Source: Bacteroidota bacterium
Lineage (GTDB): Bacteria > Bacteroidota > Bacteroidia > Bacteroidales > Paludibacteraceae
Reading direction: 5' to 3'
NCBI GenBank assembly: GCA_023391625.1
Contig: JAEWAN010000027.1
Span: 62,001-126,000, forward strand
DNA length: 64,000 bases
The notes below the pieces were generated by a model, which did not search any database, was not told where the DNA came from, and saw only the letters and a program-made list of their open reading frames with translations. Position 1 is the stretch's first letter, and each line of letters starts with the position of its first letter. The position numbers and the translations under genes were made by a program. Below are positions 17,671 through 26,784 of this stretch, in pieces.

Positions 17671-17689
17671 CTATGTCATATTGACATAG
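17671..17689. promoter_or_regulatory. Perfect dyad just upstream of lon
   Basis: Arms CTATGTCA (17671-17678) and TGACATAG (17682-17689) around a 3-base centre, 24 bases before the lon start. It could be a repressor site or a leader hairpin next to the translation start. No T-tract follows, so it is not a terminator. Confidence 0.5.
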
Positions 17690-17712
17690 AATTTAAACAT
17701 ATAAATGACAAT

Positions 17713-20157
17713 ATGAGCAAATCTTTTGACAAAATAATTATGCACAGCATGGACGATTCTTCCGAAATGATACCTATCATTTCACTGGATGACCATACAG
17801 AGAACGAGGAATTCAACATAAAATCCGGGGAGGTTTTACCTATTCTTCCTTTACGAAATATGGTTATATTTCCCGGTGTGTTATCCCCTGTTTCTGTGGC
17901 ACGTCCGAAATCATTAAAATTAATCCGGGAAGCTCATGAGAATGGCTCCATGATAGGTGTATGTACACAAATCGATGCGAAGACCGAAGACCCTTCTTTT
18001 GAAGAATTATACAATGTCGGGACTATTGCTCACATTGTGCGCATCCTTGAAATGCCCGACAATTCCACCACCGTTATACTGGAAGGAAGAAAACGCTTCA
18101 AACTGGTGGAACAGACTGAGGACAAACCTTACATGAAAGCCCAGATCAGTTTGCTGGAAGATAAAAGCATCAATACGAAAAACAAAGAGTTCTCCGCGCT
18201 TGTAGCTTCTATCAAAGATGTTGCAACCAACATCATAACCAAATCCGGCTCTATGCCGCCTGAAACAGCATTTGCTATAAGAAATATAGAAAATCCGGTA
18301 TTTCTTATAAACTACATCTGCACAAACCTGGGATTTGAAGTTAAGGAAAAACAAAAGCTGTTGGAAACCAACGATCCGAATATTCGCGGCTATATGTTGT
18401 TGGAACTGTTGAATAAAGAATCGCAGCTCATAGACCTTAAACTTAGCATCCAAAATAAGGCTAAAGAAGACATAGACCAGCAACAACGGGAATACTTCCT
18501 GCATCAACAGATGAAAACCATCCAAAATGAACTGGGTGACCTTTCTCCGGAACAGGAACTGGATGATCTAAGGGATAAGGCAAAAACAAAGAAATGGAGT
18601 GAATCAATAGAAAAAACTTTCAACAAGGAATTAAAGAAACTGGAAAGAATGCATCCGAATTCCCCGGATTATTCAACTCAGCTTAATTACCTTGAAACAA
18701 TGTTGGATTTGCCGTGGAACGAATACACAAAAGATAACTTCAACCTGAAAAATGCGAAGAAGGTACTTGACAAAGACCACTTTGGCATGGAAACCGTTAA
18801 GGAACGTATTTTGGAACACCTGGCCATCCTTAAACTGAAAGGTGACATGAAAGCGCCTATCATCTGCTTGTATGGCCCTCCGGGGGTTGGTAAAACCTCA
18901 TTAGGCAGATCCATAGCTACTGCTTTAAACAGGAAATATGCCCGGGTATCATTGGGCGGACTGCATGACGAAGCGGAAATACGCGGACACCGCCGTACTT
19001 ACATAGGAGCTTTACCGGGACGGATCATACAAAATATACTGAAGGCAGAATCTGCCAACCCGGTATTTGTATTGGATGAAATTGACAAAATAACAGCCGA
19101 TTATAAAGGCGACCCGTCTTCCGCACTACTGGAAGTACTGGATCCGGAACAAAATATGGCATTTCATGATAATTACCTGGATGTGGATTTTGATTTATCC
19201 AAAGTTTTATTCATTGCAACCGCCAACAACCTGAACACAATTCCACGCCCTCTGCTGGACCGTATGGAACTGATTGAAGTAAGCGGATATACTTTGGAAG
19301 AAAAAATCGAAATCGCGCACCGCCATCTTATTCCGAAAGAGCTGGAGAACCACGGTTTGAATGATGAACAGTTTATTCTTGATAAGCCGGTAATTCGCGA
19401 AGTCATAGAGAAATACACCCGAGAATCCGGAGTGAGAAGCCTGGACAGACAAATATCATCCCTCATGAGGAAAGTGGCAAAAAAAGTAGCTACTAATGAG
19501 GAATATAATGCCGAGCTTTCTGTTGATGATGTAAAAACTTATCTGGGAGCTCCCAGATACAGTTCCGATAAGTATGAAGGCAACGATTACGCCGGAGTGG
19601 TGACAGGGCTGGCCTGGACACAGGTAGGAGGAGAAATACTGTTTATCGAATCAAGCATCAACAGCAGCAAAGCTCCCAAACTGACACTTACGGGAAATCT
19701 GGGAGACGTCATGAAAGAATCTGCCGTTCTGGCTTTGGAATATATCAAGTCCCACGCTAAGCAATTAGGCATCCCGAGCGAACGGTTTGAAGACCACAGC
19801 GTACACATACACGTGCCGGAAGGAGCAATACCTAAAGACGGCCCTTCTGCCGGTATAACAATGGTGACCGCCCTTGTTTCCGCTTTTACGGGACGCAAAG
19901 TTCGCAGGAATCTGGCTATGACGGGAGAGATAACCCTTCGTGGGAAAGTGCTTCCTGTGGGAGGTATCAAAGAAAAAATACTTGCAGCCAAACGTGCAGG
20001 AATTACAGATATCATTCTTTGCGCCGAAAACCAGAAAGATATTGATGAAATAAAAAAGACCTATTTAAAAGGACTAAAATTTCATTACGTATCAGACATT
20101 ATGGAAGTCATCGATTATGCTTTACTAAAGGAAAAACAAAAGAACGAAAACAAATAA
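17713..20157 (+). CDS. lon: ATP-dependent protease Lon
   Basis: Cytosolic quality-control protease. The 814-residue protein has the N-terminal substrate domain (LPILPLRNMVIFPGV near residue 42), a coiled region, and the AAA+ module with Walker A GPPGVGKTS near 388-396 and GHRRTYIGALPGRI. The C-terminal Ser-Lys protease domain has its nucleophile in PKDGPSAGITM (Ser near 712) and the lysine in GGIKEKILAAKRAG (near 754). The length is usual for bacterial LonA. A dyad directly before the start codon suggests regulation. A shared hairpin separates it from the convergent arginine decarboxylase gene. Confidence 0.97.
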   Translation: MSKSFDKIIMHSMDDSSEMIPIISLDDHTENEEFNIKSGEVLPILPLRNMVIFPGVLSPVSVARPKSLKLIREAHENGSMIGVCTQIDAKTEDPSFEELYNVGTIAHIVRILEMPDNSTTVILEGRKRFKLVEQTEDKPYMKAQISLLEDKSINTKNKEFSALVASIKDVATNIITKSGSMPPETAFAIRNIENPVFLINYICTNLGFEVKEKQKLLETNDPNIRGYMLLELLNKESQLIDLKLSIQNKAKEDIDQQQREYFLHQQMKTIQNELGDLSPEQELDDLRDKAKTKKWSESIEKTFNKELKKLERMHPNSPDYSTQLNYLETMLDLPWNEYTKDNFNLKNAKKVLDKDHFGMETVKERILEHLAILKLKGDMKAPIICLYGPPGVGKTSLGRSIATALNRKYARVSLGGLHDEAEIRGHRRTYIGALPGRIIQNILKAESANPVFVLDEIDKITADYKGDPSSALLEVLDPEQNMAFHDNYLDVDFDLSKVLFIATANNLNTIPRPLLDRMELIEVSGYTLEEKIEIAHRHLIPKELENHGLNDEQFILDKPVIREVIEKYTRESGVRSLDRQISSLMRKVAKKVATNEEYNAELSVDDVKTYLGAPRYSSDKYEGNDYAGVVTGLAWTQVGGEILFIESSINSSKAPKLTLTGNLGDVMKESAVLALEYIKSHAKQLGIPSERFEDHSVHIHVPEGAIPKDGPSAGITMVTALVSAFTGRKVRRNLAMTGEITLRGKVLPVGGIKEKILAAKRAGITDIILCAENQKDIDEIKKTYLKGLKFHYVSDIMEVIDYALLKEKQKNENK

Positions 20158-20162
20158 ACACA

Positions 20163-20196
20163 AAAAACGGTATGATTTTCTTATCATACCGTTTTT
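20163..20196. terminator. Bidirectional terminator lon / arginine decarboxylase
   Basis: Arms 20163-20176 and 20183-20196 form a perfect 14-bp stem with A-run and T-run on the two sides, between converging genes. Confidence 0.88.
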
Positions 20197-20217
20197 CATT
20201 TCTTGACTAAAAACCCG

Positions 20218-21609
20218 TTAATAGCCTAATATCTTCAACATAGATTTATAACTCTGCTCCTTGGCAAACAACTTGGTATAATATTCCCCATCTTCATCAC
20301 GGTCTATTATCACCAATTTTGGCCCCGGAATAAGGCAATGCTGAATACCGCCAAAGCCGCTTAATGCTTCCTGATAAGCCCCCATGTGGAAAAAGCCGAT
20401 ATACTGTTCCCTACCCTGCTGCATTTTAGGCAAGAATACGGCATTGGAATGTACCTCCGCATTATAAAAATCTTCGCTATCGCATGTCAGTCCTCCCAGG
20501 TTCACTCTCTCATATTCCGAATCCCAGTTATTAATTGCAAGGAAAACAAAGCGCTGATTGATAGCCCAGGTATCCGGCAGTGTAGTCATAAAAGAGCTGT
20601 CTATCATATTCCAAAGCTCACGGTCATTCTGCTTTTTCTGATTCACAATAGAATAAAGCATCGCACCGCTATCGCCTACTGTATAAGAACCAAATTCCGT
20701 GAAAATATGAGGTTCCGGTACATTGTGCTGTATACAGATATTCTTTATCTGAGCCACAATTTCTTCCGCCATATACTCATAGTCATAAGCCATGTCCAAA
20801 TGCGACTGAATAGGGAATCCTCCTCCTATGTTCAGGCTATCCAATTCCGGACAAATTTTCTTCAACTCACAATACAAGTTCACCGCTTTACTTAACTCAT
20901 TCCAATAGTATGACGTATCCTTCACCCCGGTATTAATAAAGAAATGAAGCATCTTTAGCTCTACCTGAGGATTATTGGATATCTTTTCAATATAATAAGG
21001 AATAATATCATTGTAACGCACACCTAAACGGGATGTATAAAAATCGAACTTCGGTTCTTCTTCCGAAGCTATTCGTATACCTACTTTGAATTTTTCCTTG
21101 AAATCCTTCATAAGCAGATCCAGTTCAAAGATATTATCCAGGATAGGTATAATATTAGTAAAACCCCGCTTAATTATATTCTGGATATTTTCAACATATT
21201 GAGGTCTTTTAAATCCGTTACATACCACATAAATATCCGAAGTAATCTTTCCCTGTTCATACAGAGTCTCTATTAGATTGATATCAAAAGCCGAAGATGT
21301 TTCGATATGAACATCATGTTTTAAAACTTCCTCCATGATAAAGGAGAAATGCGAACTCTTGGTACAATAACAATAATGATAATCCCCGGAATAATCGACC
21401 TTAGCCATAGCTACATTAAACATACGTCTGGCACGTTGTATATTCTGCGCTATTTTAGGCAGGTAAGCGATTCGCAAAGGAGTTCCGTACTGTTTAATAA
21501 TGTCCATGATAGGAACATCAAACCAATTCAGTTCATTATCCACAACTTCAAATTCCTCATTCGGAAATTCAAAAGTCTGTTCTATAAGATCTACATATTT
21601 ATTTTTCAT
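20218..21609 (-). CDS. Short-form arginine decarboxylase (fold III PLP enzyme)
   Basis: A 463-residue alanine-racemase-fold decarboxylase of the kind annotated as arginine decarboxylase in Bacteroidetes. The PLP lysine is probably Lys84 in YHYCYCTKSSHF. NIGGGFP near residue 260 is the phosphate-binding glycine loop, and GGLTCDSEDFYN near 375-386 carries the partner-subunit Cys-Asp pair. Classical SpeA proteins exceed 600 residues with extra domains absent here. The substrate could also be another basic amino acid, and polyamine synthesis is the likely role. No agmatine-processing gene is adjacent. Confidence 0.8.
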   Translation of the reverse strand: MKNKYVDLIEQTFEFPNEEFEVVDNELNWFDVPIMDIIKQYGTPLRIAYLPKIAQNIQRARRMFNVAMAKVDYSGDYHYCYCTKSSHFSFIMEEVLKHDVHIETSSAFDINLIETLYEQGKITSDIYVVCNGFKRPQYVENIQNIIKRGFTNIIPILDNIFELDLLMKDFKEKFKVGIRIASEEEPKFDFYTSRLGVRYNDIIPYYIEKISNNPQVELKMLHFFINTGVKDTSYYWNELSKAVNLYCELKKICPELDSLNIGGGFPIQSHLDMAYDYEYMAEEIVAQIKNICIQHNVPEPHIFTEFGSYTVGDSGAMLYSIVNQKKQNDRELWNMIDSSFMTTLPDTWAINQRFVFLAINNWDSEYERVNLGGLTCDSEDFYNAEVHSNAVFLPKMQQGREQYIGFFHMGAYQEALSGFGGIQHCLIPGPKLVIIDRDEDGEYYTKLFAKEQSYKSMLKILGY

Positions 21610-21704
21610 TTCAACAACAAATAAAATAAATCCGACTTAATTAAATTGACCAAAAATTAGCAATCTAAATGAGTTAAATCACTTCTTTTCCAAAGAAAAG
21701 TGTG

Positions 21705-21735
21705 CAAAAGTAATACTTTAATTTTATATATCAAC
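21705..21735 (-). promoter_or_regulatory. Promoter of the arginine decarboxylase gene
   Basis: On the minus strand GTTG (21732-21735), a 19-base spacer and TACTTTTG (21705-21712). The leader to the start codon is about 90 bases. Confidence 0.65.
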
Positions 21736-21982
21736 ATTTTTTATTCATTATAACGTATATGAAATAGTTTCTTTCTCAATAGATTAATAAAAAAATATCC
21801 GAGATATAAAAAAGCACTCTTTTTAAACGCATCTGAAAATTTATCTCGCCTGACACACTAAAACACCGAAGAAGTAAGTTCGCCACATTTCAAACTATTT
21901 CACACCGCAATACCCATCAGAACAAAATAAAGTTATTTCGTTTATTATACTACCCTAAAACAGAAAAATCCGGAACTATTCG

Positions 21983-21990
21983 TATTTTTG
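21983..21990 (+). promoter_or_regulatory. Candidate -7 element of the unknown membrane protein gene
   Basis: TATTTTTG about 55 bases before the ATG start; the -33 position has no TTTG. Confidence 0.4.
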
Positions 21991-22045
21991 TACAAATCGC
22001 GCCTATAATAAAGAATAAACGCTCTTGCTCATCAACAAACAATAT

Positions 22046-23494
22046 ATGATAACTACCAACATTAGCATACACGACAAATTCTCCGTTGAATTTAAAATTG
22101 GTTTTATCACAAACAACCGTTCCAGTGATATTAACAAATTCAAAATCGACACATGGATTTTTGTCCCCAATAGCCTGGACATCACCCAGGAAACCTACAC
22201 GAAAGAACAATTTTACTCTGACATAAAATCCAATATCCGGCTAATCACTCCCGTCTATACATTATCGGAAATACTGAATGGACACGGACCGTTTCCCCGG
22301 CTGGAAAAAGCATTAAAAAAACTGGAAGAAACATCTTCTGCCGAAAATGAAGAAAGCTATATTTACCAGATAAAAATGCTTCTCTGTATCCTAAAAAGCT
22401 CATTTCGGGAAGCAACCAACATTATATTCAAAGCCAAAGATCCGGCTTTGGTACTGCAATTCATCTCTGACATAACAGAAGTAACTACCCGCTTCAGAAC
22501 TATTAGAGACCACATATTAACCAGTGAAATTTTCAGCAACAGCCAGAAAGACCACATTTTGTTCGGAGACGAATTTTTAGGAAATACAATCCAGTTCTCT
22601 GCTTACAAAATAATGAATAAGTTACAGAAAGACCCTATATATAAAGAGATTAAAAAACCGCTGTTGGATTTAATCAAACGGGAGAATGAAAACCGGGAAA
22701 AAATGAATTACAGTATCCCAGTGGAAGGGGATGACGAATTAAACAGTCTCATACTCATCAAAAAGAACATATTAAAAAAGTTTGTGGAAAGCGATCTGTA
22801 TCTACAAACTGTAAAACTGAAAGACGGCGCATTCGCCAGAGAGTTTTACTACAGCCTGGGAGCCGGACTTGCCATGATTTTTGCGACCGTCATTTCTTTT
22901 TTCGCGACACAACGTTTCGGAAACTTCACATCCACCCTATTCATCATCCTTGTCATAAGCTACATGCTAAAAGACAGGATCAAAGAAATATCCCGCCATT
23001 ATTTTTCTTCAAAACTGGACAGGAAATACTTTGACCACAAATGGGATTTAAGCATCAGAAAACAAGAAATAGGCTGGCTAAAGGAAGGATTTGACTTCAT
23101 GCCCGACAACAAAATACCAACGGAAATACAAAACATCAGGAACAAGACTTCACTTGTGGAAGCAGAAAGCGAAGTTTACAAAGAAAAAGTTATCCTGTAT
23201 AGGAAACGAGTTTCACTATTCAAAAAAGATCTTGAGAAATACAAAGAATACAGATTGTCCGGTATCAATGATATATTCAGGTTCAACCTCCTTTCTTTCA
23301 CAAAAAAAATGGATAATCCGGAAGTTCCTATTTACATTCCCGATGACAACAAGGGATTCAGAACCATCATGGGCAACCGGGTATATGCGCTCTATTTCAT
23401 CCTGCAATGTGAAACGGACAATGATTTATACTATAAAAAGTACCGCCTTCTTTTCAATCGCAACGGAATAAGTGATGTTAGTGAGATAGAGTAA
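22046..23494 (+). CDS. Unknown membrane protein with a central hairpin of two membrane helices
   Basis: I do not recognise this 482-residue protein. I chose the ATG at 22046 over an in-frame TTG 21 bases upstream. The N-half (1-265) is soluble, beta-rich at first, then largely helical and charged. Two hydrophobic helices follow at about 270-290 and 295-312, with a short loop, so both large domains probably face the cytosol. The C-half (about 315-482) contains a basic, probably coiled segment and ends in a compact domain with YALYFILQCETDNDLYYKKY. It stands alone between arginine decarboxylase and tyrS. No enzyme motif is evident. Confidence 0.75.
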   Translation: MITTNISIHDKFSVEFKIGFITNNRSSDINKFKIDTWIFVPNSLDITQETYTKEQFYSDIKSNIRLITPVYTLSEILNGHGPFPRLEKALKKLEETSSAENEESYIYQIKMLLCILKSSFREATNIIFKAKDPALVLQFISDITEVTTRFRTIRDHILTSEIFSNSQKDHILFGDEFLGNTIQFSAYKIMNKLQKDPIYKEIKKPLLDLIKRENENREKMNYSIPVEGDDELNSLILIKKNILKKFVESDLYLQTVKLKDGAFAREFYYSLGAGLAMIFATVISFFATQRFGNFTSTLFIILVISYMLKDRIKEISRHYFSSKLDRKYFDHKWDLSIRKQEIGWLKEGFDFMPDNKIPTEIQNIRNKTSLVEAESEVYKEKVILYRKRVSLFKKDLEKYKEYRLSGINDIFRFNLLSFTKKMDNPEVPIYIPDDNKGFRTIMGNRVYALYFILQCETDNDLYYKKYRLLFNRNGISDVSEIE

Positions 23495-23533
23495 ATTAGA
23501 TAAACTTTATTTTTTTGTGACAAATTGAAGTCG

Positions 23534-23541
23534 TATCTTTG
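23534..23541 (+). promoter_or_regulatory. Candidate -7 element of tyrS
   Basis: TATCTTTG, 44 bases before the tyrS start. A T-run ending in G (23511-23517) is a possible -33 box at a short 16-base spacing. Confidence 0.5.
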
Positions 23542-23585
23542 CATTTGATATACGATATTTAAATATTTAAAAATTTATTAGATCG

Positions 23586-24881
23586 ATGAATTTTGTAGAA
23601 GAACTGCAATGGCGCGGAATGGTTCACACCATTATGCCTGGAACAGAAGAACAATTATCAAAAGAAATGACCACTGCTTACGTGGGTATAGACCCAACGG
23701 CAGATTCACTCCATATAGGCCACCTGGTGAGTGTTATGATATTAAAACATTTCCAACGTGCCGGACACAAGCCCATCGCCTTAGTCGGTGGAGCAACAGG
23801 TATGATCGGCGACCCTTCATTAAAATCCGCAGAACGGAAATTACTGGACGAACAGACATTAAGACATAACCAGGAAGCTATAAAAAATCAATTATCCAAA
23901 TTTCTGGATTTTGAAAGTGATGCTCCGAATGCGGCAGAGTTGGTAAACAACTATGACTGGATGAAAGATTACTCTTTCCTTGAATTCATCCGCGACATTG
24001 GCAAACACATCACTGTAAACTACATGATGGCAAAAGATTCTGTGAAAAAACGGTTAAGCAATGAATCTACCGAAGGAATGTCATTCACAGAATTTTCATA
24101 TCAGTTGCTGCAAGGTTATGACTACCTGTATTTATATCAGAATAAAAATTGCAAACTGCAAATGGGAGGCTCTGACCAATGGGGGAACATCACCACTGGA
24201 ACAGACCTTATCAGAAGAAAAACAGGCAATGATGATGCTTTCGGACTGGTTTGCCCACTGATAACCAAAGCCGACGGGGGCAAGTTCGGTAAAACAGAAA
24301 GCGGCAACATCTGGCTGGACCGCCGTTACACTTCTCCTTATAAATTTTACCAGTTCTGGTTAAACGTAAGCGATGAAGATGCAGCCAAATACATCAAAAT
24401 TTTCACCGCAATAGAAAAAGAAGAAATTGAAAATCTCATAGCAGAACATGCACAGGCTCCTCACTTAAGAGCTTTGCAAAAACGTCTTGCAAAGGAAATC
24501 ACCATCATGGTACATTCCGTTGAGGACTATGAAGCGGCAGTAGAAGCTTCCAATATATTATTCGGAAATGCCACTTCAGATGCACTAAAACGTCTGGATG
24601 AAGAAACTCTTTTAAGCGTTTTTGAAGGTGTTCCTCAATTTAATGTTTCCGGAGAGCTTTTCAAGGAAGGAATAAAGGCCATTGATTTGATGACTGAGAA
24701 AGCAGCCGTTTTCCCATCTAAAAGCGAAATGAGAAAATTAGTACAATCCGGAGGCGTTAGCCTGAACAAAGAAAAACTTACCGATCAGGATCAAGTTATC
24801 ACATCAGCAGACCTTCTAAACGGCAAATATTTATTAGCACAAAAAGGAAAGAAAAACTATTTCCTTTTAATTGTAGAATAA
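23586..24881 (+). CDS. tyrS: Tyrosyl-tRNA synthetase
   Basis: Charges tRNA-Tyr. The 431-residue class I synthetase has GIDPTADSLHIGHLV with HIGH at 43-46, the tyrosine-binding block QLLQGYDYLYLYQN and MGGSDQWGNI. The KMSKS-equivalent loop is KFGKTESGN (near 233-241). The C-terminal S4-like domain (AVFPSKSEMRKLVQSGGVSLN) is complete. It has its own promoter and terminator, so it looks monocistronic. Confidence 0.97.
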   Translation: MNFVEELQWRGMVHTIMPGTEEQLSKEMTTAYVGIDPTADSLHIGHLVSVMILKHFQRAGHKPIALVGGATGMIGDPSLKSAERKLLDEQTLRHNQEAIKNQLSKFLDFESDAPNAAELVNNYDWMKDYSFLEFIRDIGKHITVNYMMAKDSVKKRLSNESTEGMSFTEFSYQLLQGYDYLYLYQNKNCKLQMGGSDQWGNITTGTDLIRRKTGNDDAFGLVCPLITKADGGKFGKTESGNIWLDRRYTSPYKFYQFWLNVSDEDAAKYIKIFTAIEKEEIENLIAEHAQAPHLRALQKRLAKEITIMVHSVEDYEAAVEASNILFGNATSDALKRLDEETLLSVFEGVPQFNVSGELFKEGIKAIDLMTEKAAVFPSKSEMRKLVQSGGVSLNKEKLTDQDQVITSADLLNGKYLLAQKGKKNYFLLIVE

Positions 24882-24895
24882 TAAACCCCATGCCG

Positions 24896-24940
24896 AACAC
24901 CTCTTTTTTAGAATGATAATAAAAAAGAGGTGTTTATTTT
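24896..24940 (+). terminator. Terminator of tyrS
   Basis: Arms 24896-24909 and 24921-24934 form a perfect 14-bp stem with an 11-base loop, followed by a T-run. Confidence 0.88.
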
Positions 24941-25025
24941 TTTCTCCCTATCCCTATACAACACAGTCAATTAAATTTATAAAAAAAGATTATTTTTAAC
25001 AATTTAGTTGCATATTCAAAAAGAA

Positions 25026-25055
25026 ATACTTTCCTTTGCTGCGGAAAGAAAGTAT
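25026..25055 (+). other. Hairpin in the leader region of the RRM gene
   Basis: Arms ATACTTTC (25026-25033) and GAAAGTAT (25048-25055) pair perfectly, about 115 bases before the RRM gene, and an inner CTTTCC/GGAAAG alternative is possible. It has no T-tract, so a leader element is more likely than a terminator. The rest of the gap 24941-25168 is AT-rich with no ORF. Confidence 0.4.
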
Positions 25056-25168
25056 ATTGAAATTTGGTTTTGTAAACTCATCTATTTCTTCAAAAGAGCA
25101 GTTTTGTTTATAACCCTTCTCCTTTATGCTGTTCTTATATTTTACTCATTTTTAATTTATTTTATTTT

Positions 25169-25414
25169 ATGAACATTTACGTAGGTAACCTGAGCTATAA
25201 CGTTCGGGAAAATGACCTTCAAGGGGTTATGGAAGAGTACGGAGCCGTTGACTCTTGCAAAATTATTAAAGACCGTGAAACCGGCCGTTCAAAAGGTTTT
25301 GGCTTTGTAGAAATGGCAGACGACAGTGCTGCAAACAAAGCGATAGAAGAACTTAACGGTGCTGAATTTGACGGTCGTACTATGGTAGTAAAAGAAGCCA
25401 GACCTAGAAACTAA
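25169..25414 (+). CDS. Single-RRM RNA-binding protein (Rbp family)
   Basis: An 81-residue protein made of one RNA recognition motif. RNP2 is IYVGNLSY at residues 3-10 and RNP1 is KGFGFVEM at about 45-52; the C-terminus is a short basic tail. Such one-RRM proteins are common in Bacteroidetes, which generally lack Hfq, and the Rbp proteins of Bacteroides thetaiotaomicron are known to bind RNA and affect polysaccharide-use genes. An RNA-chaperone or post-transcriptional role is inferred. The gene is flanked by a leader hairpin and its own terminator. Confidence 0.92.
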   Translation: MNIYVGNLSYNVRENDLQGVMEEYGAVDSCKIIKDRETGRSKGFGFVEMADDSAANKAIEELNGAEFDGRTMVVKEARPRN

Positions 25415-25437
25415 AAAAAAGATTTTTTATTTCAATG

Positions 25438-25473
25438 AAAACTTCTGTTGTCCTGTGACAATGGAAGTTTTTT
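25438..25473 (+). terminator. Terminator of the RRM gene
   Basis: Arms 25438-25452 and 25457-25471 pair with a few internal mismatches around a 4-base loop, and end in a T-run. The end of this T-run is also the -33 box of the next promoter. Confidence 0.75.
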
Positions 25474-25502
25474 GCATTATCCGGATTAGTTATCTATTTT
25501 TG
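25471..25502 (+). promoter_or_regulatory. Promoter of the CPBP protease gene
   Basis: TTTG at 25471-25474, a 20-base spacer and TATTTTTG at 25495-25502, 32 bases before the start codon. The -33 box overlaps the T-tract of the preceding terminator. Confidence 0.72.
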
Positions 25503-25534
25503 AAATATTAATCAACCAAATACATCCCTGCGTT

Positions 25535-26398
25535 ATGAAAGGTATTTACAAAGACACCAATATGGCAATTAAGATACTCCAGTTAGCCGGCATCGCATTT
25601 TTCTGCTTATTCACAGGAGCAGCAGTCGGCATATTGCTCACTAAAAACATTGACTCGGAACTCCTTTCATTACGCATTTTACAATTCATCCAATCTGTTT
25701 CCACATTCTTAATTCCTCCGTTCCTACTTGCTTACCTCTGGAGTACACGTCCGTTCGAGTTTTTACATTTAAAACAGAGAATCAGCCTTCCGGCCGCATT
25801 GTTTATCATTATCTTTATGATAATAGCAATCCCTTTCATAAACCTGCTGGCCGACCTGAACAGCCAGATAACACTTCCTTCATTTCTTTCCGGTTTTGAG
25901 GAAAGCATGATGGCTATGGAGGAACAAGCTGCAATACAGACAGAAAAACTGTTAAGTGCAAGTACCATCGGAGGGTTGCTATTCAATATCTTTTTAGTAG
26001 CAATAATCCCCGCTGCAGGAGAAGAAATATTTTTCAGGGGAACAATACAAAGCCTGCTTCAAAGTAACGGAAATAAAATCATGGCGATATGGATCACAGC
26101 ATTCATTTTCAGTGCCATTCATTTTCAATTTTATGGATTTATCCCCAGAATGCTGATAGGAGGCTTTTTCGGGTATCTGCTTATATGGAGCGGCTCTATA
26201 TGGTTACCTATACTTGCACACTTCACAAACAATGCTTTTGCTGTGGTATCGCATTTCTTAATCCAGAATCATTACATCACGCCTGAGATTGATACCATTG
26301 GTTCCGGTTCTACCTGGTGGCTGGGTTGCATTTGCGGACTGGTATGTCTTATCAGTATTATTCCGCTCAAAAAACGGCTTAGTTCCCGCCGGCATTAA
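25535..26398 (+). CDS. CPBP-family intramembrane metalloprotease
   Basis: A 287-residue polytopic membrane protein with about eight hydrophobic segments. The CPBP (CAAX protease and bacteriocin-processing, Abi) motifs are present: GEEIFFRG near residue 167 with the paired Glu and Arg, a conserved His in SAIHFQFYG, and HFTNNA with the second metal His and Asn. Partner substrates are unknown. Start at 25535 (an in-frame ATG at 25562 is an alternative). It stands alone behind its own promoter. Confidence 0.88.
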   Translation: MKGIYKDTNMAIKILQLAGIAFFCLFTGAAVGILLTKNIDSELLSLRILQFIQSVSTFLIPPFLLAYLWSTRPFEFLHLKQRISLPAALFIIIFMIIAIPFINLLADLNSQITLPSFLSGFEESMMAMEEQAAIQTEKLLSASTIGGLLFNIFLVAIIPAAGEEIFFRGTIQSLLQSNGNKIMAIWITAFIFSAIHFQFYGFIPRMLIGGFFGYLLIWSGSIWLPILAHFTNNAFAVVSHFLIQNHYITPEIDTIGSGSTWWLGCICGLVCLISIIPLKKRLSSRRH

Positions 26399-26723
26399 AA
26401 CAAAAGCATCTTCTCTCATCAACAAAGAACAGCCCCGTAAAAACCAATCCATATATTTCCATCATAGAGGAAATAAATCAATACTTATTCCTACCCACAA
26501 TGTTTATATTTCAAATTCCACATGAAAATTGGAAGAAGCAACATTCATATTACCGGATTAAAAACGCTTACTATCACTTCTAAAAAATAGAAAAACATCC
26601 TTTTTCTGCTTTTACCGATTCTGCGCTCCGGAACAAACAAGTAGCACTAAAGAACGGCATAATTTTCCCAACCATATTTTTCTGTTGTCACGTACATCAC
26701 AGCACACAATATGCAATACCCCA
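26399..26723. other. Gene-free region between the CPBP protease gene and the OmpA gene
   Basis: No convincing ORF. Two short stems occur: 26454-26460 with 26469-26475, and 26589-26595 with 26601-26607. The second is followed by T-rich sequence and may end the CPBP transcript. Confidence 0.4.
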
Positions 26724-26767
26724 AAAAGACAAGCGGATATTCTTTTCAGAACACCCGCTTGTCTTTT
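26724..26767 (-). terminator. Terminator of the OmpA-family gene
   Basis: Arms 26724-26736 and 26755-26767 form a perfect 13-bp stem, 17 bases past the stop codon of the minus-strand gene, with a T-run following on that strand. Confidence 0.82.
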
Positions 26768-26784
26768 ATTCATTGACTAAAGTC

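Larger units (their letters stand above)
21610..22045. other. Divergent intergenic region, arginine decarboxylase / unknown membrane protein
   Basis: A 436-base AT-rich region without an ORF. It carries a good minus-strand promoter at 21705-21735 and a plus-strand TATTTTTG at 21983-21990. The segment 21780-21960 shows nothing I can name. Confidence 0.5.

Noticed and set aside
18007..18525. 172-codon minus-strand frame opposite lon
   Set aside because: It mirrors the conserved lon reading frame and has no start signal or recognisable motif.
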